Assembly (NCBI RefSeq): GCF_900188105.1
Contig: NZ_FZNP01000002.1
Coordinates: 186,001 to 250,000 of the forward strand
Length of the DNA: 64,000 bases
Origin: Actinomadura mexicana
GTDB lineage: Bacteria > Actinomycetota > Actinomycetes > Streptosporangiales > Streptosporangiaceae
Reading direction: 5' to 3'
In this document: in pieces, positions 9,107-17,647 of the stretch
Position numbering within the stretch: the stretch's first letter is position 1
Layout: each line of letters opens with the position of its first letter
Translations under genes and position numbers: made by a program
The notes under the pieces: generated by a model
What the model saw: the letters and a program-made list of their open reading frames with translations, nothing else
Databases searched by the model: none
What the model was told of the DNA's origin: nothing

Positions 9107-9399
9107 CTTCGTCGATTCCAGACGACCCCCGCGAGGGCTCGAAGGGCGCGGAGTTCACGACCACGCTTGCGAACCTGTTGCGAGGCCAGAAGCTCGCGGT
9201 CGAGAGTGTCTCCGCTCTGCGGTTGCGTGTGGCGAAAGGGCCGGACGCCTGCGGCGTGGAGGTCGCGTGCCGCCGCCGTGCGAGCGACGGCGATCGCTGG
9301 TGGTTCGTCCAGGGCGCTGTCTGGATGTGCGAGGCCGACAGCCCCGTGAACGCCGTCGTCCTGGTGAAGGCGGCTCTCGGGGCGGAGGCGGACCGGTGA
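9103..9399 (+). CDS. Small protein of unknown function
   Basis: A 98-residue soluble protein with a 4-bp start overlap on the preceding gene and a 4-bp stop overlap (GTGA) with the next. It contains LRVAKGPDACGVEVACRRR and a Trp-rich core (DGDRWWFVQGAVWMCEADSP), suggesting a small beta-rich fold. No family was recognised. Its tight packing indicates obligate co-expression with the two neighbours. Confidence 0.65.
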   Translation: MTSSIPDDPREGSKGAEFTTTLANLLRGQKLAVESVSALRLRVAKGPDACGVEVACRRRASDGDRWWFVQGAVWMCEADSPVNAVVLVKAALGAEADR

Positions 9400-9932
9400 A
9401 CGGGCCGATGGGATACCGGGCCAGGCCGGAGGCCATGGGCACGCTGATCTCCAACGTGTTCGCGGACCGGCTGCTGGAGCGGGGCGTCAAGTACGCGCGC
9501 GTCGGCCTGATGGCGGTCTTCGTCCAGGAGCGGGTCGGTACGGAGTCGGCTCGCATGGAGCGATGCCCGGCGCATGAGGCGATCGGACGCGCCCTCGGCG
9601 TCATGGCGAGAGCCTGGGACGAGGCGATGATCGTGCACGGGATGTTCCGGCAGACGATTCGCGCGGAAGGGCACACGAAAAGGAGAAGGCCGTGGCTGAT
9701 GACGGAGAATGGGATCGGCGTTCGCTGCTCCGGGGCGTCCGCCGCGACGAACGCGGACGGCTGCTCGCGCTCGTTCTCCCGGCCTGCCATCGTCGAGACG
9801 TGCACTCCCACGGCTAACGCTCGTCCGACGGAAAGTCGGTCGAGCTTGTCACGGCGGCCCACCGCTCGGCCTCGACGGCCCGGGCCTCGGCTGACTTGCG
9901 GGCGAGAGCCAGGGCGTCGCTGCCGAGGATGA
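9396..9932 (+). CDS. Hypothetical protein, third gene of overlapping cassette
   Basis: Starts with GTG at 9396, sharing GTGA with the previous stop. The first 95 residues look like a normal globular helical protein (ISNVFADRLLERGVKYARVGLMA, ALGVMARAWDEAM). The remainder is Ser/Arg/Pro-rich and, from 9814, lies antisense to the SDR gene. A different frame from 9692 has its own ribosome binding site and stops at 9817, so the true 3' end is uncertain: the last 80 codons may be read-through of a frameshift, or the protein may simply be longer than usual. No family was recognised. Confidence 0.45.
   Translation: MNGPMGYRARPEAMGTLISNVFADRLLERGVKYARVGLMAVFVQERVGTESARMERCPAHEAIGRALGVMARAWDEAMIVHGMFRQTIRAEGHTKRRRPWLMTENGIGVRCSGASAATNADGCSRSFSRPAIVETCTPTANARPTESRSSLSRRPTARPRRPGPRLTCGREPGRRCRG
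9692..9817 (+). CDS. Possible small ORF overlapping the preceding gene
   Basis: A GTG at 9692 is preceded by AAGGAGAAGGCC, a good ribosome binding site. It opens a 41-codon frame (start MADDGEWDRRSLLRG) that ends at 9817, abutting the SDR stop on the other strand. It competes with the long frame of the 9396 gene and only one is likely to be real. Charged composition and the neat 3' boundary favour translation, but the length is too short to be sure. Confidence 0.25.
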   Translation: MADDGEWDRRSLLRGVRRDERGRLLALVLPACHRRDVHSHG

Positions 9933-10656
9933 GACGGCGGGGCGGATCATCGGCGGCGACCGCGTCGATGACGGCCTTGGCGGCACGGGCCGGGTCGCCT
10001 TGCTGGGTGCCGTCGTGGGCCTGCCGGTAGGTGTTGATGGCGCCGACCGTCTCCTCGTAGTCGGGACCGACCGGGTGGAGTTCCATGGACGAGCCCTGCC
10101 AGTCGGTGCGGAACGCACCCGGCTCCACGATGACGACCTTCACGCCGAACGGCGCCACCTCCGCGGCGAGCACCTCGGAGAAGCCTTCGACGGCGAACTT
10201 CGCGGTCTGGTAGGCGCCCATTCCGGGGGTGCCGCCCACGCGTCCGCCGATGGAGGAGACCTGCACGAAGACCCCCGAGCGCTGCGCGCGCAGGACGGGC
10301 AGCGCCGCCCGCGTCACGTTCACGACGCCGAAGAGGTTCGTCTCGATCTGGGCGCGGAAGTCGTCCTCGGCCATCTCCTCGATCGGCGCACTGTTGGCGT
10401 AGCCGGCGTTGTTGACGACGACGTCGAGACGGCCGAAGGCGTCGGTGGCCGCTTTCACCGCGCGGGCGGCCGCGGCGGGGTCGGTGACGTCGAGCGCGAC
10501 CGTCCGCATGCGCTCGCCGTGCCGGGCCGCCAGGCCGTCCAGCTGTTCAGGACGCCGGGCGGTGGCGACGACGAGGTCACCGGCGTCCAGGACGGCCTCG
10601 GTGAGATGGCGCCCGAGTCCTCGCGACGCCCCGGTGATCAGCCATGTTCTGGCCAT
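9814..10656 (-). CDS. Short-chain dehydrogenase/reductase
   Basis: A 280-residue classical SDR. The cofactor motif TGASRGLG is at residues 8-15, NNAG follows in the middle, and the catalytic S/YxxxK set is present (SSIGG, YQTAK). The Arg pair after the second beta strand (ATARRPEQ) suggests NADP preference. The ATG at 10656 is chosen because GGAGGAA lies 8 bases upstream; the longer frame to 11046 adds about 130 low-quality residues antisense to LtrA. The family includes many oxidoreductases of broad substrate range; substrate unknown. Confidence 0.88.
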   Translation of the reverse strand: MARTWLITGASRGLGRHLTEAVLDAGDLVVATARRPEQLDGLAARHGERMRTVALDVTDPAAAARAVKAATDAFGRLDVVVNNAGYANSAPIEEMAEDDFRAQIETNLFGVVNVTRAALPVLRAQRSGVFVQVSSIGGRVGGTPGMGAYQTAKFAVEGFSEVLAAEVAPFGVKVVIVEPGAFRTDWQGSSMELHPVGPDYEETVGAINTYRQAHDGTQQGDPARAAKAVIDAVAADDPPRRLILGSDALALARKSAEARAVEAERWAAVTSSTDFPSDER

Positions 10657-10921
10657 GAGTCGTTCCTCCGTTCGGTCGGGAGTCCCTCCGGGCGCCGATG
10701 CCATCGGCTCCCGTCCGGAGGGGGAAACGGCCACTCCGTCACTTGACGGTGAGACCCGATCTGGTCGTTCCGGCGTCTTGGGCCCTGGCCAGGCGTCGCT
10801 CCGGGCGACCCGTGAGGTGATACCCAAGTCGATGGCGTGCCAACAGGCGCCGCCGAGGTGGGGGCCGACACGCGTAGGCCCGCTGACCAGGGGCGACGCG
10901 TGGTTCGGCGCCGGATACCCT

Positions 10922-12127
10922 GTGCCGGTGGCAGACCTCCCGTGGCGGCGCCCGGCGGTCACGCCCGAATCCCATCGGGCGACCTCCTTCGAGATCTTCT
11001 TCGACCTGGTCTTCGTGTTCGCGATCACCCGGGTCGTCTCGTTCATGGCGCACTCCCCGTCCGTGCTGACGCTGGTGCGCGGGCTGATCCTGTTCCTGCT
11101 GCTCTGGTGGTCCTGGGCGGCCTACGCCTGGCTGGGCAACCGGGTGCGCGCCGATCACGGGGTGGTCCGGACCGGGATGCTCGTGGTGATGGCGGCCCTG
11201 TTCGTCGCCGCGCTGGTCATGCCGGACGCCTTCGGCCGCCACGCCGGGACGGTCGACGCGCCGATCGTCCTGGCGGTGGCCTTCTGCGTCGTCCGGGCCG
11301 TCTACTTCGGGCTCTACCTGTCCTCCGTGGCGGGCGACCGCAGGCTGCGCGACCAGCTCCTCCTCGACGCCGTCCCCCAGACGATCTCCCTGATCGCGCT
11401 CCTCGTGGGGGCGGTGCTCGGAGGGACCTGGCAGACCGTGCTCTGGGCGGCCGCGTTCGCCGTCGACTTCGGCGGAGGCCGGATCGCCTCCGGCCTGGGC
11501 GGCTGGACGGTCCGCAGCGCCGGCCACTTCGCCGAACGGCACCGCATGGTGCTGATCATCGCGCTGGGCGAGTCCCTGATCTCCGCCGGCGCCGGGGCGG
11601 GCGACTCGGTGGCCGGCACTGCGGTGCTCCTGGCCGCGCTGGTCGGGTTCGTCGCCGTCGTCTGCCTGTGGCTGCTGTACTTCCGGGGTCTGGCGGACGC
11701 CGCCGAGGACGCCCTCGAACGTGCGTCCGGCCTGCGCCGCGCCCAGATCGCCCGCGACGCCTACACCATGGTCCACTTTCCGCTCATCGCCGGCGCCCTC
11801 TACATCGCCTTGGGCGCCCACGAGGTTCTCGCGGTACTGTCCGGCGACACCGCGGATCACGGTCGGCCCTTGGAATGGCCCGTCCTGACCGCCCTGTACG
11901 CGGGGGCCGCCGTCTTCCTTCTCGGGCGGGCGGCGTTCGCCAGGCTCACCGTCCGATCCGTTCCGGCCGCGCCCCTGGTCGTCGCCGTGGCGTTGTTCCC
12001 GCTGATCCCCGTCGCCCGGCTTCTGCCCGCGCTCGCCGCGCTCGGTCTGGTGAGCGCGCTGCTCCTCGCGCTGGTCGCCTTCGAGTGGCGGGCGGGCGCC
12101 CGGTACGGCGGACCCGAACCCGGCTGA
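10922..12127 (+). CDS. ltrA: Low temperature requirement protein A (LtrA) family membrane protein
   Basis: About 400 residues with ten or more hydrophobic segments and the LtrA hallmarks SFEIFFDLVFVFAITRV at the N-terminus, LLLWWSWAAYAWLGNR, FAERHRMVLIIALGESLIS and a conserved MVHFPLIAG late in the protein. LtrA was found in Listeria as needed for low-temperature growth; its biochemical role is unknown. The start is uncertain: GTG codons lie at 10922 and 10928 just before the conserved region, and neither has a clear ribosome binding site. It is divergent from the SDR gene. Confidence 0.88.
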   Translation: MPVADLPWRRPAVTPESHRATSFEIFFDLVFVFAITRVVSFMAHSPSVLTLVRGLILFLLLWWSWAAYAWLGNRVRADHGVVRTGMLVVMAALFVAALVMPDAFGRHAGTVDAPIVLAVAFCVVRAVYFGLYLSSVAGDRRLRDQLLLDAVPQTISLIALLVGAVLGGTWQTVLWAAAFAVDFGGGRIASGLGGWTVRSAGHFAERHRMVLIIALGESLISAGAGAGDSVAGTAVLLAALVGFVAVVCLWLLYFRGLADAAEDALERASGLRRAQIARDAYTMVHFPLIAGALYIALGAHEVLAVLSGDTADHGRPLEWPVLTALYAGAAVFLLGRAAFARLTVRSVPAAPLVVAVALFPLIPVARLLPALAALGLVSALLLALVAFEWRAGARYGGPEPG

Positions 12128-12290
12128 CGGCCGCGTCCCGGTGCCACCACGCCAGCGGCGGGGCGGGGTGTTCAGCACCGGCACCTTCGTGCGAGCGATG
12201 GCCGCCGCGCCGCTCGGCTGCAGGCACCCGTCCCGTCCCGACACCAGAGAACCGGCTCCCTGAACCACGCGGCCTAACCGAACACACACG

Positions 12291-12320
12291 GCCGGGGCGT
12301 CGCCGCGGGCGAGCCCCGGC
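12291..12320. terminator. Hairpin between convergent ltrA and response regulator
   Basis: GCCGGGGC-G-TCGCC, a GCG loop, then GGCGA-GCCCCGGC: a 13-bp stem with a single bulged G. It lies between two converging genes and probably terminates one or both. There is no U tract, as is usual in high-GC actinomycetes. Confidence 0.55.
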
Positions 12321-12340
12321 GCCGGCGCGGAGCCGCTGCG

Positions 12341-12997
12341 TCAGCCCGCGTCCGCGCGCTGGAGGTAGGTCAGGATCGCCAGCACCCGCCGGTTGTCCAG
12401 CGAACTGCGCGGCAGATCCAGCTTGTCGAAGATATGGCTGACGTGGGTGCTCACGGTGTTCTTGGACACGTAGAGGCGCTCGGCGATCCCCTTGTCGGTC
12501 AGGCCCTCGGCCAGCAGTTCGAGCACCTCGCGCTCGGTGCCGCTCAGCCCGGTCAGCCGCCGGTCCCGGTTGCGGGCCTTCATCAGGTCGCCGATCAGTT
12601 CCGGCTCCATGACGGTGCCCCCGGCGACCAGGTGCAGCAGGGCCCGGCTCAGCTGGTGGGGCACCATGATGCGCTCCTTGAGCAGATAGCCGGTGCCTTT
12701 CTCCCCGCTCGTCAGCAACCGTTCCGCGCACTCCGGAATGGCATGCTCGGACAGCACCAAAATCCCCATGAGGGGGTGGTCGCGGCGGAGGCCGAGCGCG
12801 ATCCGCACGCCCTCGTCACTGAAATCGGGGGGCATCACCAGGTCCAGGACGACCGCGTCCGGGCGCTGCTCGGAGACCGCTGGCGCGACCTTGTCGGGAT
12901 GGTCCAGCATGCCGACCACCTGGTGTCCCTCCTCGGTGAGCAGCCGGTGGAGACCGACCCGCGTGATGAGCTGGTCGTCGACCACGAGCACACGCAT
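12341..12997 (-). CDS. NarL/LuxR-type response regulator
   Basis: 218 residues. The receiver domain (1-120) has the acidic pair DD at 7-8, phospho-acceptor Asp52 (VVLDLVMP) and the conserved Lys in YLLKER. The C-terminal LuxR HTH (about 150-205) reads LSGTEREVLELLAEGL...KNTVSTHV. It is divergent from the first Ser/Thr kinase across 197 bp. No kinase is adjacent, but a histidine kinase of the matching HisKA_3 class lies at 17629-19638, so the two may be cognate. Cross-talk with the two Ser/Thr kinases between them is possible. Confidence 0.93.
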   Translation of the reverse strand: MRVLVVDDQLITRVGLHRLLTEEGHQVVGMLDHPDKVAPAVSEQRPDAVVLDLVMPPDFSDEGVRIALGLRRDHPLMGILVLSEHAIPECAERLLTSGEKGTGYLLKERIMVPHQLSRALLHLVAGGTVMEPELIGDLMKARNRDRRLTGLSGTEREVLELLAEGLTDKGIAERLYVSKNTVSTHVSHIFDKLDLPRSSLDNRRVLAILTYLQRADAG

Positions 12998-13194
12998 CGC
13001 ACATCCCCTCGCCGACCGGCCGCCGCGCCCCGAAATTCTAGGTCGGCCAACGCCTGCGGCCTCGGGACGGACGAAAATTCACCATTTCTCACTAGGCCCG
13101 GTTCCGGAGAATCGGCGATGTGCGGCCGAGGTCCCCGACCGTAGCCTGACGGCCTCACCGGCAGGGGATCGGTGCGCGACTGGGGGAGCCGAAG

Positions 13195-16194
13195 ATGAGC
13201 GGCTGGCGGGTGCCCGGCTACACCGAACTCGGAGAACTCGGCGCGGGCGCGCACGGACGGGTCGTCCTCGCCCGGCGCGGCGAGGCGGAGGCCCCAGGCG
13301 CGATCGAATATGTCGCGATCAAGTACGTGGACACCGGGGACCCCACCGCACCGCGCGTGCCGTCCGACCACGAGGCCCGGCTCATGGCCTCCGTGGAGCA
13401 CCCGAACGTGGTCCGCCTGCACGACCTCGTCCAGGGCGAGACGGGGATCGCGCTGGTCATGGAGGCGGTCGAGGGCGTTTCGCTGGCCCGGCTGCTGGAG
13501 GAGCGGACCGGCCTGGAGGGGCACGCCGGCCTGGAAGCCGAGGCCGCGCTGGCCGTCCTCAAGGGCTCCCTGCTGGGCCTGGCCGCCGCGCACGCCGCCG
13601 GAGTGGTGCACCGCGACTACAAGCCCGGCAACGTCATCGTCGGCGGGGACGGCGTCAGCAAGCTCATCGACTTCGGGGTGGCCGCGGTCTCCGGAGACCG
13701 CTCCGTCGCGGGCACCGCCGCCTACATGGCGCCGGAGCAGTGCAACGGCGACCCCGCCGGGCCCGCCGCCGACGTCTACGCCGCCACCTGCGTGTTCGTG
13801 GAGTGCGTCGCCGGGCGACCGCCCTATCTGGGCGACCGGGAACTGGTGCTCATGGCCCAGCACCTGCACGGGGCGATCCCGGCGGAGCTGGTGCCCCGTG
13901 CGCTGCGCGGGCTGGTGACGCACGGGATGGCCAAGAGCCCCGCCGATCGTCCGCCGGGTGCGGCCGAGTTCGTCCGGGAACTGGAGGCCGTGGCCGTCGA
14001 AGCGTACGGCGCCGACTGGGAGAGGCACGGACTGGCGGTCCTGGCCGCCGCCGCGCTGGCCCTGCACGGAGGCGGCACCGGTCCGGCGCAAGCCGGGACA
14101 AGCGTCGCCGACACGACGATCGGGGACAGCGCCGCGGGGCCCGCCGGGACGGGCGCGGCCGCCGGGGTCGGTGCGGCGGCCGCCCTCCCGTCCATGACGG
14201 CGTCCGTCAGGGACGCCGCGACGGAGCAGGCCAGACGTTCGGTCCTTCCCGCGTTGCTGGTCCTCTGCGCCGCCCTGGTGGTGCTGATCGGCGCGGGCCT
14301 GTACGTCCTGCGGGACGACTCGACGACGCAGGGTGTGGCGTTCCCCAAGCCGACCGGCCCACCGGCGTCCTCTCCACCCGCATCTTCGGCGCCGACTCCG
14401 CGCCCCGGCAAGACCGGCGGGTCGGATCCGGGCGGTGGAGGGGGACGGCAGGGCGGGCCCGCGACGGTCCCCGCCGGCAATCCCGGGCACGGGCCTTTCG
14501 ACCGTCCTTCGGACCGGCCCGGGACGCCCTGCGCGCCCCATGCCATCGAGCCTTACAACTTCGGCTCGGTCCAGGTCGGGCAGGCGGTGGCGAGGGACTT
14601 CACCTTTCCCCGAAGGGCATGCGACGACGTCAGGGCCATGTCCGTCGAGGGGCCGGGCGCGGCCGGTTTCGGCGCCCCGGTGCTCCTTGCGTGCGCGCCG
14701 CACGGTGCGCGGTCGCCGTGCCGGTTCCGGGTGACGTTCCGTCCCACCGAACGCGGCCGGCTCTACCGCGCGACCGTCGTGGTGCCCTCGGCCGGCGGCG
14801 GGACGGCGGTGACCCTGCGGCTGACCGGAGCGGCCTCCCCACCCGTCCAGTCTTGCCCCAGGCAAGCCCTTCCGGTACGGAACCTGGGCTCGACGGAGGT
14901 GGGACGGACCATCTCCGGTGTCCTCGACGTCACCTGGAACGACTGCTACGACGCCTCGGAGCTCCGTTTGGAGGGCGATCCTTCGTTCAGGCAGGCCGGT
15001 AGCAGGTGCCAGGCCGGACCATGCCGGATCGCGGTGACCTTCTCCCCGGTCGCGGCGGGGACCCGTTCGGCGATCCTGGTCATCCCGGACCGATCCGGTG
15101 AGACGGCGGTGACGGTTCCGCTGACCGCCGCCGCCGCACCGGTCTGCCGGCGCGGCGCGCAAGGGCCGCCGCACCGGTTCGGCGGGGCGACCGATGTGGG
15201 CGAGAGGTCCGAAGAACGCGTCGCCGTCCCCTGGGACTCGTGCTACGACGCCGGCACCATGAGCTTGACCGACACCTCCGCGTTCACGTTGCTGGAGGAC
15301 ACGTCCTGCCCGGTCGAAGCCGGCGCGTCGTGCGCGGTGCCAGTGGCCTTCGAGCCCAGAAGCTCGGGGACGTTCTCCGCGAAGCTGGTGGTACGCGACC
15401 GCGACGGCGGCGTGGGAGTCAGCGTGCGCATCACCGCGACCGCCGGCGAGTCCTGCCGCTACCGAGGGGAATCCGAGGTCGAGGGCGCGGAGGTGGACCG
15501 GACGGTGGAGCGGCGGGTCGCGTTCCGGCCGCCGCCATGTTTCGCAGACCGGGACATCACCTACAGGTTGGAGGGCCATTCGGCCTTCCGGCTAACCGGA
15601 GCCGGCTGCTCCTCCGGCGAGGGCACGTCCTGCGAGCTCACGTTCAGCTTCACGCCGCGGGAGGAGACCAGGTACACGGCGACCGTGGTCATGCGGGACG
15701 AGAAGGAGCGCGCCGTCGGCACCTACACGGTGTCCGCCCTGGGCCTGCCCCCGGAGGACGAGGGCGAGCCCTGTACCCCCGACCCTTCGGACGGGTGCCC
15801 GGCCCCCGCGGGGAGGCCCTCGGGCGGCGGGTCGTCCCACCCGTCGGAGTCGCCCGGCCCGGCGAAGCCGCCCGGCCCGCCGTCGGACCTCGGCACCCCG
15901 AAGACCGAGACGCCCGAGGGTCGGCCCTCGACTCCCGAGCCGCACCCTTCGACGCCCGAGCCGGATCCGAGCACCCCGGGAGGGCACGGTGACTCCGGGA
16001 CTCCGAAGACACCGAAGGCGTCCGACGGACCCGCGCCGGAGAAGCCGGCCTCATCAGGCGGGCCGGAATCGGAGAGGCCCGGCGACCCCGACGAGCCGTC
16101 CAAGCCCGCGCCGCCGCATCAGGAGCCGTCCACCGCGCCCCAGCCCAAGGCGAAGGCGTCCGGCCGGGTCCGGGCAGTGCCGACCACGTCGTGA
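13195..16194 (+). CDS. Membrane Ser/Thr protein kinase with four extracellular Ig-like (ASH-type) repeats
   Basis: 999 residues. The intracellular kinase domain (about 8-265) has a glycine-rich loop (GELGAGAHG), VAIK with Lys43, HRDYKPGN (139 on) and DFG (159), so all catalytic residues are present. One transmembrane helix lies near 350-375. Outside come a Pro-rich linker, four repeats of about 100 residues (roughly 447-555, 556-650, 651-750, 753-855), and a 140-residue Pro/Ser/Thr/Glu-rich tail likely to cross the wall. Each repeat has an FGS/LGS-VG opening, a cysteine motif (CDDV, CYDA, CYDA, CFAD) and a V-F-P/R ending, as in ASH/choice-of-anchor D folds. Probably senses envelope or extracellular ligands; the ligand is unknown. 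Confidence 0.88.
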   Translation: MSGWRVPGYTELGELGAGAHGRVVLARRGEAEAPGAIEYVAIKYVDTGDPTAPRVPSDHEARLMASVEHPNVVRLHDLVQGETGIALVMEAVEGVSLARLLEERTGLEGHAGLEAEAALAVLKGSLLGLAAAHAAGVVHRDYKPGNVIVGGDGVSKLIDFGVAAVSGDRSVAGTAAYMAPEQCNGDPAGPAADVYAATCVFVECVAGRPPYLGDRELVLMAQHLHGAIPAELVPRALRGLVTHGMAKSPADRPPGAAEFVRELEAVAVEAYGADWERHGLAVLAAAALALHGGGTGPAQAGTSVADTTIGDSAAGPAGTGAAAGVGAAAALPSMTASVRDAATEQARRSVLPALLVLCAALVVLIGAGLYVLRDDSTTQGVAFPKPTGPPASSPPASSAPTPRPGKTGGSDPGGGGGRQGGPATVPAGNPGHGPFDRPSDRPGTPCAPHAIEPYNFGSVQVGQAVARDFTFPRRACDDVRAMSVEGPGAAGFGAPVLLACAPHGARSPCRFRVTFRPTERGRLYRATVVVPSAGGGTAVTLRLTGAASPPVQSCPRQALPVRNLGSTEVGRTISGVLDVTWNDCYDASELRLEGDPSFRQAGSRCQAGPCRIAVTFSPVAAGTRSAILVIPDRSGETAVTVPLTAAAAPVCRRGAQGPPHRFGGATDVGERSEERVAVPWDSCYDAGTMSLTDTSAFTLLEDTSCPVEAGASCAVPVAFEPRSSGTFSAKLVVRDRDGGVGVSVRITATAGESCRYRGESEVEGAEVDRTVERRVAFRPPPCFADRDITYRLEGHSAFRLTGAGCSSGEGTSCELTFSFTPREETRYTATVVMRDEKERAVGTYTVSALGLPPEDEGEPCTPDPSDGCPAPAGRPSGGGSSHPSESPGPAKPPGPPSDLGTPKTETPEGRPSTPEPHPSTPEPDPSTPGGHGDSGTPKTPKASDGPAPEKPASSGGPESERPGDPDEPSKPAPPHQEPSTAPQPKAKASGRVRAVPTTS

Positions 16195-16216
16195 CCCAGC
16201 GAACCGAGGAGCTTCG

Positions 16217-17647
16217 ATGACGGTACCGCTGCCCGCGGACGGGCCGCCCGGACGCGCCGCCCCGCTGGGGCCCAAGGACCCGCGCTGGTTCGGCGCGTAC
16301 CGCACCGTCGGCGTCCTCGGCGAGGGCGGCATGGGCAAGGTCTACGCCGGGCGGGCCCGCGACGGGCGGCTGGTGGCGATCAAGGCGATCCGCGCGGAGC
16401 TGGCGCGCAACGAGGACTTCCGCGCGCGGTTCCGCCGCGAGGCCGCCAGTGCCGTGCGGGTCCCCGCCTACGTCACCGCGGAGGTCCTGGCCGCCGACCC
16501 CGACGCACCCGTCCCCTATCTGGTCACCGAGTACATCGACGGCCCCAGCCTGCAGGAGCTCGTGGCGGGCGGCGCTCCCCTGCACGGGGCCGAACTGCAC
16601 CAGCTGGCGGTCGCGGTGGCCACGGCGCTGAGGGGCATCCACGCCGTCGGGATCATGCACCGCGACCTCAAGCCCGGCAACGTGCTGCTGTCCCGGCTCG
16701 GACCCCGAGTGATCGACTTCGGTATCGCGCGGACGCCGGAGGCGACCCGGATCACCGCCAAGGGCCAGGCCATGGGCACCCCCGCCTACATGGCCCCCGA
16801 ACAGCTCCTCGACGATCCCCGGCCGGCCTCCGACGTCTTCGCGTGGGGTGCGGTGATGGTGTTCGCGGCCACCGGGCACCGCCCGTTCGGTGGCGACACC
16901 GTCAAGGCCGTGATCGGGCAGATCATGCACGACGAGCCCGACCTGCGAGGTCTCCCCGGAAACCTGCGCGTCGCGGTCTCCGCCGCCATGCGCAAGGACG
17001 CGGGCGCCCGTCCGACCGCATCGCGGCTCCTGGAGATGCTGGGATCCGCGGACGCCCTCACAGCCGGAGCCCTCACAGCCGACGGCCCGGCCGCCGATCC
17101 GGTGGAGCTCACTCGGAGTGAGACGGCCGTCCGCTCCTCCGCGAGGCCCGCGCCCGTCGACCGGACCACGACCGATACGCCCACCGCCCGGCTCCCCGAC
17201 GCGTTCAGCAAGTCCGGCCACGTCCCGTCGAAGCCCCGGCGGCGCCCCGGCCGCCTCCTGCCGACGCTGCTGCTGCCGGTCCTGGTGGCCGGCGGCCTCT
17301 ACGTCTGGACGCACCGACCCGCCGGGAGCGCGGGACCGGTCGTGACCGCCGTGAACGTCACGGTCGACGACCCCCGCCCGCGCTGCGGCGACGAGGTCGA
17401 CGTCACCGGCACGCTCGTCACCGACGGCGCGTCCGGCGAGATCCCCTACCAGTGGTGGCGCAGCGACGAGGACGCCCCCGAGCCGCCCCGCCGCCAAGCC
17501 GTCGCGAAGGGCCGCACCCGGGCGACCGTGCATCTGCTGTGGCGGGTCCACGGCACCGGGCGCCACAGGTTCACCGCGACGCTGACCGTCCTGGGCGAAC
17601 ACGCGCTCCAGGACACTGCCTCCTTCACCTACTCCTGCGCGAGGTGA
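16217..17647 (+). CDS. Membrane Ser/Thr protein kinase (PknB-like)
   Basis: 476 residues, starting at an ATG preceded by GAGGAG. The kinase domain (about 25-285) shows GEGGMGKVY, VAIK, HRDLKPGN (near 149) and VIDFGIA, followed by GTPAYMAPEQ. A Pro/Thr-rich juxtamembrane segment leads to one transmembrane helix (about 350-370) and a small extracellular beta domain of 100 residues with two cysteines (CGDEVDV and the C-terminal SYSCAR). It lies 22 bp after the first kinase, so the two are probably one operon. Its 3' end overlaps the convergent histidine kinase by 19 bp. Confidence 0.92.
   Translation: MTVPLPADGPPGRAAPLGPKDPRWFGAYRTVGVLGEGGMGKVYAGRARDGRLVAIKAIRAELARNEDFRARFRREAASAVRVPAYVTAEVLAADPDAPVPYLVTEYIDGPSLQELVAGGAPLHGAELHQLAVAVATALRGIHAVGIMHRDLKPGNVLLSRLGPRVIDFGIARTPEATRITAKGQAMGTPAYMAPEQLLDDPRPASDVFAWGAVMVFAATGHRPFGGDTVKAVIGQIMHDEPDLRGLPGNLRVAVSAAMRKDAGARPTASRLLEMLGSADALTAGALTADGPAADPVELTRSETAVRSSARPAPVDRTTTDTPTARLPDAFSKSGHVPSKPRRRPGRLLPTLLLPVLVAGGLYVWTHRPAGSAGPVVTAVNVTVDDPRPRCGDEVDVTGTLVTDGASGEIPYQWWRSDEDAPEPPRRQAVAKGRTRATVHLLWRVHGTGRHRFTATLTVLGEHALQDTASFTYSCAR

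Noticed and set aside
10657..11046. N-terminal extension of the SDR gene
   Set aside because: The extension runs antisense to the LtrA coding region and promoter; the ATG at 10656 has a good ribosome binding site and starts at the cofactor motif.
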